From a bacterium (GTDB lineage Bacteria > Babelota > Babeliae > Babelales > Babelaceae): 16,662 nucleotides of DNA. A program made the position numbers and the translations under genes. The notes under the pieces were generated by a model. The model did no database searches. It was not told the DNA's origin and was given only the letters and a program-made list of their open reading frames with translations. The DNA lies in the NCBI GenBank assembly GCA_021847535.1, contig JAJZMR010000018.1:1-16662 (forward strand), given 5' to 3'. Positions 1 to 8,182 of this stretch are shown piece by piece; position 1 is the first letter of the stretch, and every line of letters starts with the position of its first letter.

Positions 1-1054
1 CTTCAATATGGTCTTCAGGCAGATCAACGGCCACAACAGGAGCTCCCTGAAGCGCCGCACGCACTTCTTTTTCAATAGCGCTGTTAAGCCGCTCATCAGA
101 TTTTAAAAGTTGCACGACCGCATCTTTTCCCTGAGCTATCTTTTGCCCCGCAAAAGAAAACCATGATCCTGATTGACTAATAATATTATTTTTTAATGCC
201 GCATCAACCAGATCGATATCTTTACTGATACCTTCACCAAATCGCAGCGAAACTTCAACTTTTCTAAATGGAGGAGCCATCTTATTCTTGGCAATTTTGA
301 TCACCAACCTATTTCCCCAATGGACCCCTTCTTTATCCTTCAAACTTTCGATACGACGAACATCGATACGTAGCGAAGAATAAAACTTTAATGCATTACC
401 CCCTGTTGTTACCTCTTTATTTGCAAATGCCATAGCATTAATATTTTGGCGAACCTGATTGATAAAAATAAGAACTGTTTTAGATTTGTGAACGATCGGT
501 GTCAACTTACGCAAAGCTTGCGACATCAAGCGCGCTTGCAACCCCACATGTACATCTCCCATATCCCCATCAAGCTCTGCCTTAGGAACTAAAGCGGCAA
601 CAGAGTCTATAACAATAATATCAACAGCATTCGATCTTACCAGCATTTCTGCTATATCAAGAGCCTGCTCACCATAATCAGGTTGCGAAATAATAAGATC
701 TGCAATATTAATGCCTAGCTTTTCCGCATAAATTGGATCTAATGCATGCTCAGCATAAATAAACGCACAAATGCCGCCCTTTTTCTGAGCCTGCGCAATC
801 GTCTGCAAGGCGATTGTCGTTTTACCAGAAGCTTCAGGCCCGTATATTTCAATTATTCTTCCACGGGGTAGACCGCCTATCCCTATAGCGTGGTCAAGAA
901 GTATTGATCCGGTTGATATGGCATCTAACTGTACAGCAGCATTTTGCCCAAGATACATAATGGAACCCTTGTCCCAAGTCTTATGTATTTGTGCGAAAAC
1001 AGCCTCTAATGCCTTCTTTTTTGAAAGCAATTCCGTATCTTTTTCTTTTTGCAC
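1..1054 (-). CDS. recA: Recombinase RecA (C-terminal end cut off by window edge)
   Basis: RecA forms ATP-dependent filaments on single-stranded DNA for homologous recombination and SOS induction. About 351 residues are visible, close to the usual full length, so only the C-terminal tail is missing. Seen: Walker [10 protein letters not shown] (72-80), AEHALDP with the catalytic Glu (about 102), Walker [11 protein letters not shown] (148-155), loop L1 region around [10 protein letters not shown], and [10 protein letters not shown] after loop L2 (216-225). The start is GTG at 1054, preceded by AGGTG at good spacing; it gives an N-terminus that aligns with known RecA. It is the last visible gene of the carD-miaA-SPOR-PpiD-like run, 41 bases after the previous stop. 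Odd: Tyr replaces the usual Asp two residues before the catalytic Glu, and loop L2 is one residue longer than in E. coli and diverged. Confidence 0.97.
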   Translation of the reverse strand, partial: MQKEKDTELLSKKKALEAVFAQIHKTWDKGSIMYLGQNAAVQLDAISTGSILLDHAIGIGGLPRGRIIEIYGPEASGKTTIALQTIAQAQKKGGICAFIYAEHALDPIYAEKLGINIADLIISQPDYGEQALDIAEMLVRSNAVDIIVIDSVAALVPKAELDGDMGDVHVGLQARLMSQALRKLTPIVHKSKTVLIFINQVRQNINAMAFANKEVTTGGNALKFYSSLRIDVRRIESLKDKEGVHWGNRLVIKIAKNKMAPPFRKVEVSLRFGEGISKDIDLVDAALKNNIISQSGSWFSFAGQKIAQGKDAVVQLLKSDERLNSAIEKEVRAALQGAPVVAVDLPEDHIE

Positions 1055-1095
1055 GTTGCACCTGTGGTTTAAAACTAATTGAATAAAAAAACTAT

Positions 1096-2568
1096 CTAGG
1101 GAGTTTCAACAACTTTATTACCTTTAATTTTAGCATTTTTCAGCAAATAATCAACTGATGCAGATTGCACAAGTCGCTTGCCTTCCCTGAGGATCTCTTG
1201 CTTTAATGCAAAAAGCTCTGCATTCGTTAAGTCAGTATCATTTTTAATACTTTCAAGCGTAATAGTGTAACCCCCGTTATCAGTCACACCCTTAAGCACA
1301 GCGCCTTCTGTCGCCATATTATTCATGCGGTCAGTAGCAATTGATTCCTTTGCCAGCTTTTCCATTATTTCCGATTGATTATCAGACTTAAGTACAATTT
1401 CTCTACTTCCTAATTTGTACGCATCGGGAATGCTCAATTTTTCTAAATCAGAAACGAGCTCTTTTTTGGCTAAATCTGTATAAAAGTCTTTTTTGACTGC
1501 CGCTTGTACTTCATTAAGCGGTCTTTCAACTGATTCTTGGATCTGGGTTGGCATGACGATAATTAAAAAATCCTTTTCCTCATAAAGCCCCTTCTTTTCA
1601 AGATCCAACCTAAAAAGGAGCTTATCATTGTTTTTTGTCTGCAGCGATTGCAGGGCAATAACAGATCGCACGCCTTTGTTTTTTTCAATAAAATTATCAA
1701 AGGTAGTCTGGTCATCTAAAGACTGCTGAGCTTCTTGAGTCAGCTCCTTTTTTTCGTCCTCACTTTTGCCCTTCAAGGGAACTTTCCACATCAACCCAGC
1801 TCTTTTTTCTTCTGTCCAGTAGGCGCGGTATTTTGCATTCTGTGCCGCAAAAAAGGCCGCTAATTCCTCGGCAGTAGCCTCTTTTTCTTCTGCCTTTTTT
1901 AGATAACCCCCTAAAGAATACTCTACAAGCTTGAAAGTACGAGTCGCATACTTTTTTCTTGCAAGAAGTGCTATTTCTTTTTTCGTAACGGGCATCCCCA
2001 AATCAATTATCGCAAGAGCAAGATCCTGCTCAGATGCTACTTCAAGCATCTGCTCAAGATCGTCAAGCGAAAGTCTTTGTAGTGCAAGAAATTTAGATAA
2101 AAATTCAATTTGAATTTTTCCTTTTCGATCATACAGGGACCGTGGAAGCTGGCTCCCAAAAATTTCTGTAAGTAATGCAGGTGTATGCAGTCTGCGCGAC
2201 AGCGCCTGATCACTTATCTTAAGTCCTGCTTTTTTTACCATGCTTGCAAGCACGAGCTCACTCACTATTTTTTGATAAGCATTTTTTTCGGCAGACATAC
2301 TCAGGCCATACTGAGCAAGAAGGCGTGGGGCAAGCGCACCAAGCTGTTCTTGGTAAAAATCCAAAAAACGTTTTTGCGTCGCTGTTCGCAAAGCAAAAAT
2401 TTGTTGCGTGACGCCATAACCATTCACACTAAAAATCGTGCCCGATTCAGCGAAAAACATTCCTAAAAATGCTGCGAATGATCCAATACCCACTAATGAC
2501 AATGTCGTCACTAAAACAAGTGCCTGTACGAGTCCTTTGTGAAAGTATTTTCTTAAATATAAAAGCAT
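1096..2568 (-). CDS. PpiD/SurA-N-like membrane-anchored periplasmic chaperone
   Basis: 490 residues. A short basic N-terminus is followed by one transmembrane segment (about 14-40), then a PpiD-like layout: [12 protein letters not shown] (47-58) resembles the start of a SurA_N domain, then a long helical region and a low-complexity charged C-terminal half. Members of this family are anchored in the inner membrane and help fold exported proteins. I cannot recognise a canonical parvulin (PPIC rotamase) domain: the usual hydrophobic core followed by a GGDLG-like motif is missing, so it may act only as a chaperone. The start has a good AAGGAAA ribosome site. It lies 19 bases after the SPOR gene and 41 before recA, so it is probably cotranscribed with both. 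Family assignment is by architecture and short motifs, so moderately sure. Confidence 0.72.
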   Translation of the reverse strand: MLLYLRKYFHKGLVQALVLVTTLSLVGIGSFAAFLGMFFAESGTIFSVNGYGVTQQIFALRTATQKRFLDFYQEQLGALAPRLLAQYGLSMSAEKNAYQKIVSELVLASMVKKAGLKISDQALSRRLHTPALLTEIFGSQLPRSLYDRKGKIQIEFLSKFLALQRLSLDDLEQMLEVASEQDLALAIIDLGMPVTKKEIALLARKKYATRTFKLVEYSLGGYLKKAEEKEATAEELAAFFAAQNAKYRAYWTEEKRAGLMWKVPLKGKSEDEKKELTQEAQQSLDDQTTFDNFIEKNKGVRSVIALQSLQTKNNDKLLFRLDLEKKGLYEEKDFLIIVMPTQIQESVERPLNEVQAAVKKDFYTDLAKKELVSDLEKLSIPDAYKLGSREIVLKSDNQSEIMEKLAKESIATDRMNNMATEGAVLKGVTDNGGYTITLESIKNDTDLTNAELFALKQEILREGKRLVQSASVDYLLKNAKIKGNKVVETP

Positions 2569-2587
2569 ATTTTTCCTTGTTCTTTAA

Positions 2588-3169
2588 TTATTTTTCTTCT
2601 ACAATTGAGACCCCTGCAAGCCTGTCTTCAATCGAGAGCCTTTCAACAACTTTCTGCGTTAATAAATAACTTTGCGGCATCGTTACTACTTGAAACCATG
2701 CCTTTTTTTTGCCGCGAGCGGATGTACTCGAGTGCTTTATAATCTGCGCTTCTATCCCTCGCCTTACCAAACTATCAACATACGCCTGAGCTTGATTTTC
2801 TGTTGCATAACCGATAAGTAAAGCTCTAAACCGTGGAGCATCTTCTTGCACCTGCTGGCCGTTTTCATTTTTTTTATCTTTTTCATCGTCCTTGATAGAC
2901 TTATTCTCACTATTTTCATTTACTTCTTGGCTCGGAACTTGCCGAGAAGCTGTCGTTTCGGGTGGCACATCATATAATGAACAGAGCGATGCATAAACCT
3001 TGTCCGAGAATGATTCATTCTTTATTTGGTCTGCAAACTCCTGTAATGCACTTTTCTTTCCCCAAAAATATCCTGCAATGAACGTTATTCCATAAAAAAA
3101 TAAGAGCGCAAAAATAATTCCCGTTGCTTGATGCGCATGTAGTTCAAGGACTATCCCTTTTTTATCCAT
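2588..3169 (-). CDS. Membrane protein with C-terminal SPOR-like domain
   Basis: 193 residues with a short cytoplasmic N-terminus, one transmembrane helix (about 15-36), a charged, low-complexity Lys/Glu/Asn-rich linker (about 70-110), and a C-terminal segment (about 112-190) with the beta-alpha-beta look of a SPOR domain: FRALLIGYATENQAQAYVDS, then a Gly-containing turn and WFQVVTMP. SPOR domains bind denuded peptidoglycan, often at division sites, and such bitopic proteins resemble FtsN or DedD in layout. The start is 7 bases after the miaA stop and the stop is 19 bases before the PpiD-like gene, so it sits inside the operon. The ribosome site is weak (AAGAAAA), consistent with coupling to miaA. 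The domain call rests on pattern, not alignment. Confidence 0.7.
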   Translation of the reverse strand: MDKKGIVLELHAHQATGIIFALLFFYGITFIAGYFWGKKSALQEFADQIKNESFSDKVYASLCSLYDVPPETTASRQVPSQEVNENSENKSIKDDEKDKKNENGQQVQEDAPRFRALLIGYATENQAQAYVDSLVRRGIEAQIIKHSSTSARGKKKAWFQVVTMPQSYLLTQKVVERLSIEDRLAGVSIVEEK

Positions 3170-3176
3170 AATTTTC

Positions 3177-4094
3177 TTAAGTAATATATTGTTTTATAAG
3201 ATGATTAAGATATAAATCAACAGAAGATAATGTCAAGTTTACTTGGGTGACATGGATATGCTCGGTAACAGGAATTTTTTTTGTGAGCGATTTAAAAAAA
3301 GTTTGCTGTTTTTTTGCATAATTGCGCGTTTTTTTCTGAATCATTTTTACCATCAAATCGTAATCCATAGTACCCCTAACATATTTTAGGATATCCTCGT
3401 AGCCTATAATTTTTTTTCTGCATACAAAATCCTTCCAGGGCTCTGGAAGCTCGGCAGTCTCGTTTATCCAACCCTGCTTGAGCATAATTTCAGTTCTCTT
3501 ATTTATGCGTTCATACAAGTCCGTCTTTTCCCGATTTATGTGGACCAGTGTATAGGGAGCCCACGGTTTATATATCATCCCAACTTTGCTGGGCAAGATT
3601 CCATAGGTATAAAATATTGAAAGCGCTCTTTTTATACGGTAGTGGTCATGCCGATGGAGTGCCGCTGCTCGTTCCGGGTCTATCTCCTTTAAATGCTCCC
3701 AATTTTCAGGATATCCCGGTTCAATTGCCGCTGGAATTAAGGGGGGGGCGATTGTTAAGTCGCCAAATTCAAACAGTAGTGATTGGTAGTAGAAGCCTGA
3801 GCCTCCAACAATGATTGCTTTTTTTCCTTTTTTTTGGACTGCTTGAATAATCTCACGCACCGTTTTTTGATAGGCATGATTACTAAAGGCTTTGGGTTCG
3901 TTAATATGGTCAAATAGATAGTGTTCCATAGGTTTTCTTTCCCAATCAGGCTTTGCCGTTCCTATCGATATATGAGTGTACAGCTGTGCCTGGTCAGCAT
4001 TGATAATTACACCATCTATTTTTTCAGCCAATAATTCTGCAAAATCAGATTTTCCGACACCTGTCGGGCCAGCGATAATAAGTATTTTTTCCAT
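3177..4094 (-). CDS. miaA: tRNA dimethylallyltransferase MiaA
   Basis: Adds an isopentenyl group to A37 of tRNAs reading UNN codons, the first step of ms2i6A formation. Numbering from the chosen Met, the P-loop GPTGVGKS is at 9-16, NADQAQLY with the catalytic Asp at about 32-39, IGTAKP just after, VGGSGFYY in the middle, the DPERAAALH and RIKRAL tRNA-contact region, and TRNYAKKQQTFF near the C-terminus. An ATG six codons upstream (4112) is also in frame but lies inside the arm of a long palindrome and adds MVYDKG, which the family lacks; I prefer 4094. At 306 residues it is about normal length. Odd: the segment between VGGSG and DPERAA is a few residues short and carries a run of eight C (8 G on the plus strand, 3741-3748). 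Confidence 0.95.
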   Translation of the reverse strand: MEKILIIAGPTGVGKSDFAELLAEKIDGVIINADQAQLYTHISIGTAKPDWERKPMEHYLFDHINEPKAFSNHAYQKTVREIIQAVQKKGKKAIIVGGSGFYYQSLLFEFGDLTIAPPLIPAAIEPGYPENWEHLKEIDPERAAALHRHDHYRIKRALSIFYTYGILPSKVGMIYKPWAPYTLVHINREKTDLYERINKRTEIMLKQGWINETAELPEPWKDFVCRKKIIGYEDILKYVRGTMDYDLMVKMIQKKTRNYAKKQQTFFKSLTKKIPVTEHIHVTQVNLTLSSVDLYLNHLIKQYIT

Positions 4095-4107
4095 ACCCTT
4101 ATCATAC

Positions 4108-4164
4108 ACCATAAAAGGAGTAAGAAAAAGATAGGTTATCTAATTTTCTTACTCCTTTTATGGT
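4108..4164. repeat. Long palindrome between carD and miaA
   Basis: Arms 4108-4128 and 4144-4164 pair over 21 bases without mismatch; inside, AGATA (4129-4133) and TATCT (4137-4141) pair after a two-base bulge, leaving the loop GGT. The plus-strand side runs into six T (4164-4169), like an intrinsic terminator, but no plus-strand gene ends here. Read on the minus strand, the direction of carD-miaA, the hairpin follows the carD stop at once, has no U tract after it, and covers the upstream in-frame ATG of miaA and an AAGGAG sequence. It could act as an attenuator, RNA-processing or stability signal, or translational control element. Confidence 0.85.
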
Positions 4165-4167
4165 TTT

Positions 4168-4734
4168 TTATAGGGTGCTTTTATGCAGCAAATTCGTTGC
4201 CCCTATTCTTTCCTGCTGTAACTGCTCAGGAGCAGTTGAGGCCAGACAGAGATCCCTCAGTTTCTGAACAGTTTTTTCTGCTTCAGCATCTTGGACAACT
4301 GCGATTTCTTCCACCAGGAGCCCTTCTGTTTTTTGCAATATTGTTTTTTCTCCAAACGATAGCCTTTTTTGGGCCTCAATTGTCCTTAAATCTTTATAGA
4401 TCGCCGAAAGGTCTTCAAGCGTTCCCCTGCGTAATTTAAGTTGATATTCTTTGTGTCTTTTATTCCAGCTACTCGCGCTAAACTCAAAGGGCGATAATTT
4501 TCTTTCAGGCTTGCTGAGAGTATCAAATATATTATGAATATCATCTTGGCTACTTAAGCTCCTTAGCCCAATACTCTCTATATTGCTCACAGGCACCAAA
4601 AATGTCATATCTTTTTTTAAAAAAGTCAGTTCATAGAACGCGGCATTTTGAGCGCCTACTTTTTTTTCTATAATGCGGTTTACGTAGGCAACTCCATAGC
4701 CCGGATAAACTACCTTTTGACGTAAGAAGAACAT
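4168..4734 (-). CDS. carD: CarD/CdnL-family RNA polymerase-binding regulator
   Basis: 188 residues. The N-terminal third matches the RNA polymerase-interacting domain shared by CarD, CdnL and TRCF: VVYPGYGVA at 8-16, a Lys/Glu-rich strand, FYELTFLKKDMTFLVPV (about 33-49) and GLRSL. The C-terminal part is helical, with SSWNKRHKEYQLKLRRG (about 88-104) as in CarD proteins, where it binds DNA upstream of the -10 element and stabilises the open promoter complex. Proteins of this family often control rRNA promoters and are essential in several phyla. It is first in the minus-strand operon before miaA and divergent from dnaK. An AGGGA sequence precedes the ATG. The regulatory targets cannot be read from the sequence. 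Confidence 0.9.
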   Translation of the reverse strand: MFFLRQKVVYPGYGVAYVNRIIEKKVGAQNAAFYELTFLKKDMTFLVPVSNIESIGLRSLSSQDDIHNIFDTLSKPERKLSPFEFSASSWNKRHKEYQLKLRRGTLEDLSAIYKDLRTIEAQKRLSFGEKTILQKTEGLLVEEIAVVQDAEAEKTVQKLRDLCLASTAPEQLQQERIGATNLLHKSTL

Positions 4735-4772
4735 AGGTCATCCCTATTTTTAAAGGTGCATACACAACTTTA

Positions 4773-4800
4773 AATATAGCCTTACCCTTTCAATGGTTAA
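4773..4800 (-). promoter_or_regulatory. Candidate promoter for the carD operon
   Basis: Read on the minus strand, TTAACC (plus 4795-4800), a 16-base spacer and TATATT (plus 4773-4778) give a plausible housekeeping promoter about 40 bases upstream of the carD start. The -35 element matches only four of six consensus bases, so the call is tentative. Confidence 0.4.
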
Positions 4801-4824
4801 GTGTATCAGATTTCACCAGCTTTT

Positions 4825-4925
4825 AAAGATAGTCAGTGTTCCCTTTTTAAAAATACCCAATGCCCTATACCCAGAAACTTCAACGAGAAACGACAGCGAA
4901 AGGAAAGGGAACACTGACTATCTTT
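4825..4925. repeat. 101-base element bounded by perfect 22-bp inverted repeats
   Basis: The left arm (4825-4846, beginning AAAGATAGTCAGTG) is the exact reverse complement of the right arm (4904-4925, ending CACTGACTATCTTT), separated by 57 bases. It lies between the divergent carD and dnaK genes, upstream of the candidate promoter of each. The size and ends suggest a small non-autonomous transposon relic (MITE) or a long hairpin; I see no target-site duplication flanking it. An 85-codon frame running through it has no ribosome site and no recognisable product, so I do not call a gene. Confidence 0.85.
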
Positions 4926-5002
4926 GCCTGCAAAATAAAAGTAAAGAAGCAATCGCTTGCAAAGAGCCTCTGCGTATTATCAGAAACATCGCAGCAGAAA
5001 AA

Positions 5003-5033
5003 GTTGAGTACGAATCACTAAGATTTCTTGAGT
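5003..5033 (+). promoter_or_regulatory. Possible HspR operator half-sites upstream of dnaK
   Basis: The established HspR operator (HAIR) is CTTGAGT-N7-ACTCAAG. Here GTTGAGT (5003-5009) is followed after exactly seven bases by ACTAAGA (6 of 7 and 4 of 7 matches), and a perfect left half-site CTTGAGT lies at 5027-5033, eight bases before the dnaK -35 element. Exact CTTGAGT also occurs inside genes at 1734 and 7478, so chance is not excluded. The presence of an HspR-like gene at 9694 makes the site worth recording. Confidence 0.3.
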
Positions 5034-5041
5034 GCACTATG

Positions 5042-5069
5042 TTGACATAAACAAGAAAATTCGTATAAT
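5042..5069 (+). promoter_or_regulatory. Strong sigma70-type promoter of dnaK
   Basis: A perfect -35 element TTGACA (5042-5047), a 16-base spacer and a perfect -10 element TATAAT (5064-5069). Transcription should start near 5076, giving a leader of about 43 bases before the dnaK ATG. A full housekeeping consensus rather than a heat-shock sigma element fits control by a repressor. Confidence 0.85.
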
Positions 5070-5118
5070 TTTAATAAAATTAAACTATCTCTATCTTTGC
5101 TATATAAAAGGAAATATT

Positions 5119-7005
5119 ATGGCACACAAAATTATCGGAATCGATCTTGGCACTACAAACTCTGTAGTTGCAATCATGGAGGGAGGAGTACCAAAAGTAA
5201 TCCCCAACGAAGAAGGACAAAATACAACGCCTTCGGTCGTGGCTTTCACTAAAGATGGTAAACGACTCGAAGGTGTTCTTGCAAAACGTCAAGCGGTGAC
5301 TAATCCCGAAAACACGGTATACTCCATAAAGAGATTTATCGGACACACTTTTGAAGAGATGAAAGAAGAAATAAAACTCATGCCATACAAGCTCGTCAAG
5401 CGCTCAAATGGCGATACTGCAATTTCTGCACATGGGCATGAATACACGCCGGAGGAAGTTTCTGCTGCAATACTAAGCAAGATAAAAAAGGCAGCGGAAA
5501 ATTATTTAGGACACGCTGTCAAAGAAGCAGTTATTACTGTACCAGCCTATTTTAACGATGCGCAAAGACAGGCAACAAAAGATGCTGGCACCATCGCAGG
5601 GCTCGAAGTTAAAAGAATTATTAATGAACCAACCGCCGCAGCATTAGCCTACGGTGCCGACAAAAAGAAAAATGGAAAAGTAGTTGTTTTTGATTTTGGT
5701 GGCGGAACTTTTGATGTCTCGATTTTGGAAATTCACGACGGAGTCATTGAAGTACGCGCAACAAATGGAGACACTCATTTGGGTGGTGATGACGTTGACC
5801 AAGTTATCATCAATTATATTTTAGAAGAATTCAAAAAAGATCAAACTATCGATTTGCGCAATGATCGCATGGCCCTTCAAAGACTTAAAGAGGCTGCAGA
5901 AAAAGCAAAAATCGAGCTTTCAACATTGCACGAAACTGATATAAATCTACCCTATATAACAGCAGATGCGTCAGGGCCAAAGCATTTAACACTCAAGCTG
6001 AGCCGCGCAAAGCTCGAAAATCTTTGCAGTTCAATATTTGAAAGACTTCTTACGCCATGCAAAAAAGCTCTACAAGATGCTCAGCTACAAAAGGGAGACA
6101 TTGATGAAGTCATCTTGGTCGGCGGCTCAACACGTATTCCTCACGTTCAACAGTTGGTAAAAGATTTCTTTGGAAAAGACCCAAACAAATCTGTTAACCC
6201 CGATGAAGTTGTTGCCATAGGTGCTGCAATTCAAGGCGCTATTCTAGCAGGAGAAGTAACAGATCTTTTACTGTTAGATGTCACACCCCTTTCTTTAGGA
6301 ATTGAAACCATGGGCGGGATAGCAACTCGCTTGATCGAACGCAATACGACGATTCCAACAAGAAAATCCCAAGTCTTTAGTACCGCAGAAAACAATCAGA
6401 CGGCCGTTGACATACGCGTCGTTCAAGGTGAACGAGAATTTGCTCGCGATAATAAATTACTCGGCGAATTTAAGCTTGAAGGCATTCCAGCAGCTCCTCG
6501 CGGCGTTCCTCAAATTGAGGTTACATTTGACATCGATGCAAACGGCATCGTGAGCGTTTCTGCCAAAGATAAAGGAACTGGCAAAGAGCAAAAGATAACC
6601 ATCACGTCAAGCGGCGGACTTTCAAAAGAAGAAGTTGAAGCTATGGTCCGCGAAGCACAAGAACATCAAGAAGAAGATAAGCGAGCACGTGAAAAAATAG
6701 AAAAAAGAAATCAACTCGATGGGTTAATATTACAAGTTGAAAAAACATTGTCGGAGCATAAAGAAAAGCTACCTGCTGAAGAAATAACTAAAGTCGAAAC
6801 AGCTCTGACTGCAGCAAAAAAGATTTTTGAAGAAAACAAAGCTGATGCGGTAGAACTTGAAAAGACCTACCAAGAGCTTATGACTTCTTCTCACAAACTT
6901 GCTGAAATTATGTATAAAGCAGGAGCAGAAGCCTCGTCAACTGAAGAATCTTCACAAAACAATTCTTCATCAGATGAACCTATAGAGCCAGAAATAACAA
7001 AATAA
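5119..7005 (+). CDS. dnaK: Chaperone DnaK (Hsp70)
   Basis: ATP-driven folding chaperone of the cytoplasm. 628 residues, normal length. Seen: phosphate-binding loop [12 protein letters not shown] (7-18), [54 protein letters not shown], the interdomain linker [14 protein letters not shown], the substrate-binding domain and a helical lid, ending in a Ser/Glu-rich tail. The ATG at 5119 is chosen because AAAAGGAAA lies just upstream and the next residues match other DnaK; an in-frame ATG 29 codons earlier precedes the promoter -10 element and is rejected. Neither grpE nor dnaJ is adjacent. Followed by a stem-loop and ychF on the same strand. HspR-type control is possible from the upstream half-sites. 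Confidence 0.99.
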   Translation: MAHKIIGIDLGTTNSVVAIMEGGVPKVIPNEEGQNTTPSVVAFTKDGKRLEGVLAKRQAVTNPENTVYSIKRFIGHTFEEMKEEIKLMPYKLVKRSNGDTAISAHGHEYTPEEVSAAILSKIKKAAENYLGHAVKEAVITVPAYFNDAQRQATKDAGTIAGLEVKRIINEPTAAALAYGADKKKNGKVVVFDFGGGTFDVSILEIHDGVIEVRATNGDTHLGGDDVDQVIINYILEEFKKDQTIDLRNDRMALQRLKEAAEKAKIELSTLHETDINLPYITADASGPKHLTLKLSRAKLENLCSSIFERLLTPCKKALQDAQLQKGDIDEVILVGGSTRIPHVQQLVKDFFGKDPNKSVNPDEVVAIGAAIQGAILAGEVTDLLLLDVTPLSLGIETMGGIATRLIERNTTIPTRKSQVFSTAENNQTAVDIRVVQGEREFARDNKLLGEFKLEGIPAAPRGVPQIEVTFDIDANGIVSVSAKDKGTGKEQKITITSSGGLSKEEVEAMVREAQEHQEEDKRAREKIEKRNQLDGLILQVEKTLSEHKEKLPAEEITKVETALTAAKKIFEENKADAVELEKTYQELMTSSHKLAEIMYKAGAEASSTEESSQNNSSSDEPIEPEITK

Positions 7006-7006
7006 A

Positions 7007-7051
7007 TTGATGATCAATCAAGGGCGTTCCTAAAAAAACGCCCTTCATCAA
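7007..7051 (+). other. Stem-loop between dnaK and ychF
   Basis: AAGGGCGTT (7020-7028) pairs with AACGCCCTT (7037-7045), and an outer TTGATGA (7007-7013) pairs with TCATCAA (7045-7051) across a bulge. No T tract follows on the plus strand, so it may be a weak or partial terminator or a 3'-end stabiliser of the dnaK transcript, letting some transcription enter ychF. Confidence 0.6.
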
Positions 7052-7069
7052 ATAAAAATGGAGATTTGC

Positions 7070-8182
7070 GTGAGCATCACTGCCGGCCTGGTAGGCCTTC
7101 CTAATGTTGGAAAATCAACACTTTTTAACGCTCTGACAAAATCAAGCGTGCCTGCGGAAAATTATCCCTTTTGCACCATAGACCCGCATATGGCTATAAC
7201 CTTCGTTCCCGATTTTCGCATGGAAAGCTTGCAAAAAATATACGGGTCCCAAAAACTCATTCCTACATCTGTACAATTTGTTGATATAGCAGGCTTGGTA
7301 AAAGGAGCAGCTACAGGCCAAGGGCTGGGTAACCAATTTTTAAGTCACATTCGAGAAGTTGATCTGATTTTACATGTCCTGCGCTGCTTTGATGATGCGC
7401 ATATCACATCAGATTTTGATCACGTTGATCCACTGCGCGATTTTGATATCATTACCACTGAGCTCATGCTGAAAGATCTTGAGTCACTTGAAAAACGTAA
7501 AATAAAAGTACAGCAATCCCTAAAATCTGCCCAAAATAAGCCGTTGGAAAAAAAAGAGTATGAAATGGAACTCCTTTTTATTAATGACGTAGAAAAGGCT
7601 CTTAATGAAGGGAACTTTGTTCGTGTTCAACAATTGTGTGCATCCCCTTATGCCCGGCACAGTTTTTTACTCTCGGGCAAATCATTTTTAATTATTGCAA
7701 ATGTCGGTGAAGGTGAAATTGCGGACAGCCAGTACCTTGCTCATAAAAATTACCAAGCACTTGTAAAAAAATTTGGCAAAACATCCGTTATCCCGGTAAG
7801 CGCTCGCCTGGAATATGAACTTTCTATCCTTTCACCTGAAGAACGGAAAGATATGGCAACTATGATGGGCCTTTCAAAAAGCGGCCTTAACACGATCATT
7901 GAAAAAACATATGAAAACCTCGGGCTTATAACTTTTTTTACCTGCGGCCCAAAAGAAATACATGCATGGTCTATACCCAAAGGAATCACTATACGCAAGG
8001 CAGCAGGCGAAATTCATTCAGATCTTGAAAGAGGCTTTATCTGCGCAGATGTATTTAATTATAACGATCTAGCAACATTAGGGAGCGAATCAAAGGTGAA
8101 AGAATCCGGAAAAATGAAGACAGAAGGCCAAGATTATATCATTCAAGATGGCGATATCGTCAACATTAAGTTTAATGTATAA
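7070..8182 (+). CDS. ychF: Ribosome-binding ATPase/GTPase YchF (Obg-like)
   Basis: Universal OBG-family P-loop protein that binds ribosomes and prefers ATP in characterised members. From the GTG start: G1 GLPNVGKS (9-16), switch region NYPFCTIDP (31-39), G3 VDIAGLVKGA (71-80), GQGLGNQFL, the atypical G4 NVGE (211-214) in place of NKxD, a coiled-coil insertion in the middle, and a C-terminal TGS domain with FTCGPKEIHAW and the final DGDIVNIKFNV. I choose GTG at 7070 because GGAG lies six bases upstream; ATG at 7058 is in frame but its upstream bases contain no ribosome site. 370 residues, normal. The 3' end overlaps the convergent lipase gene by 11 bases. Confidence 0.97.
   Translation: MSITAGLVGLPNVGKSTLFNALTKSSVPAENYPFCTIDPHMAITFVPDFRMESLQKIYGSQKLIPTSVQFVDIAGLVKGAATGQGLGNQFLSHIREVDLILHVLRCFDDAHITSDFDHVDPLRDFDIITTELMLKDLESLEKRKIKVQQSLKSAQNKPLEKKEYEMELLFINDVEKALNEGNFVRVQQLCASPYARHSFLLSGKSFLIIANVGEGEIADSQYLAHKNYQALVKKFGKTSVIPVSARLEYELSILSPEERKDMATMMGLSKSGLNTIIEKTYENLGLITFFTCGPKEIHAWSIPKGITIRKAAGEIHSDLERGFICADVFNYNDLATLGSESKVKESGKMKTEGQDYIIQDGDIVNIKFNV

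Noticed and set aside
4793..5050. 85-codon open frame upstream of dnaK
   Set aside because: It runs through both arms of the 22-bp inverted repeat and into the dnaK promoter region, has no ribosome site, and its product has no recognisable features.
5032..5118. In-frame N-terminal extension of DnaK
   Set aside because: It starts before the consensus -10 element and the residues do not match DnaK; the ATG at 5119 has a good ribosome site.
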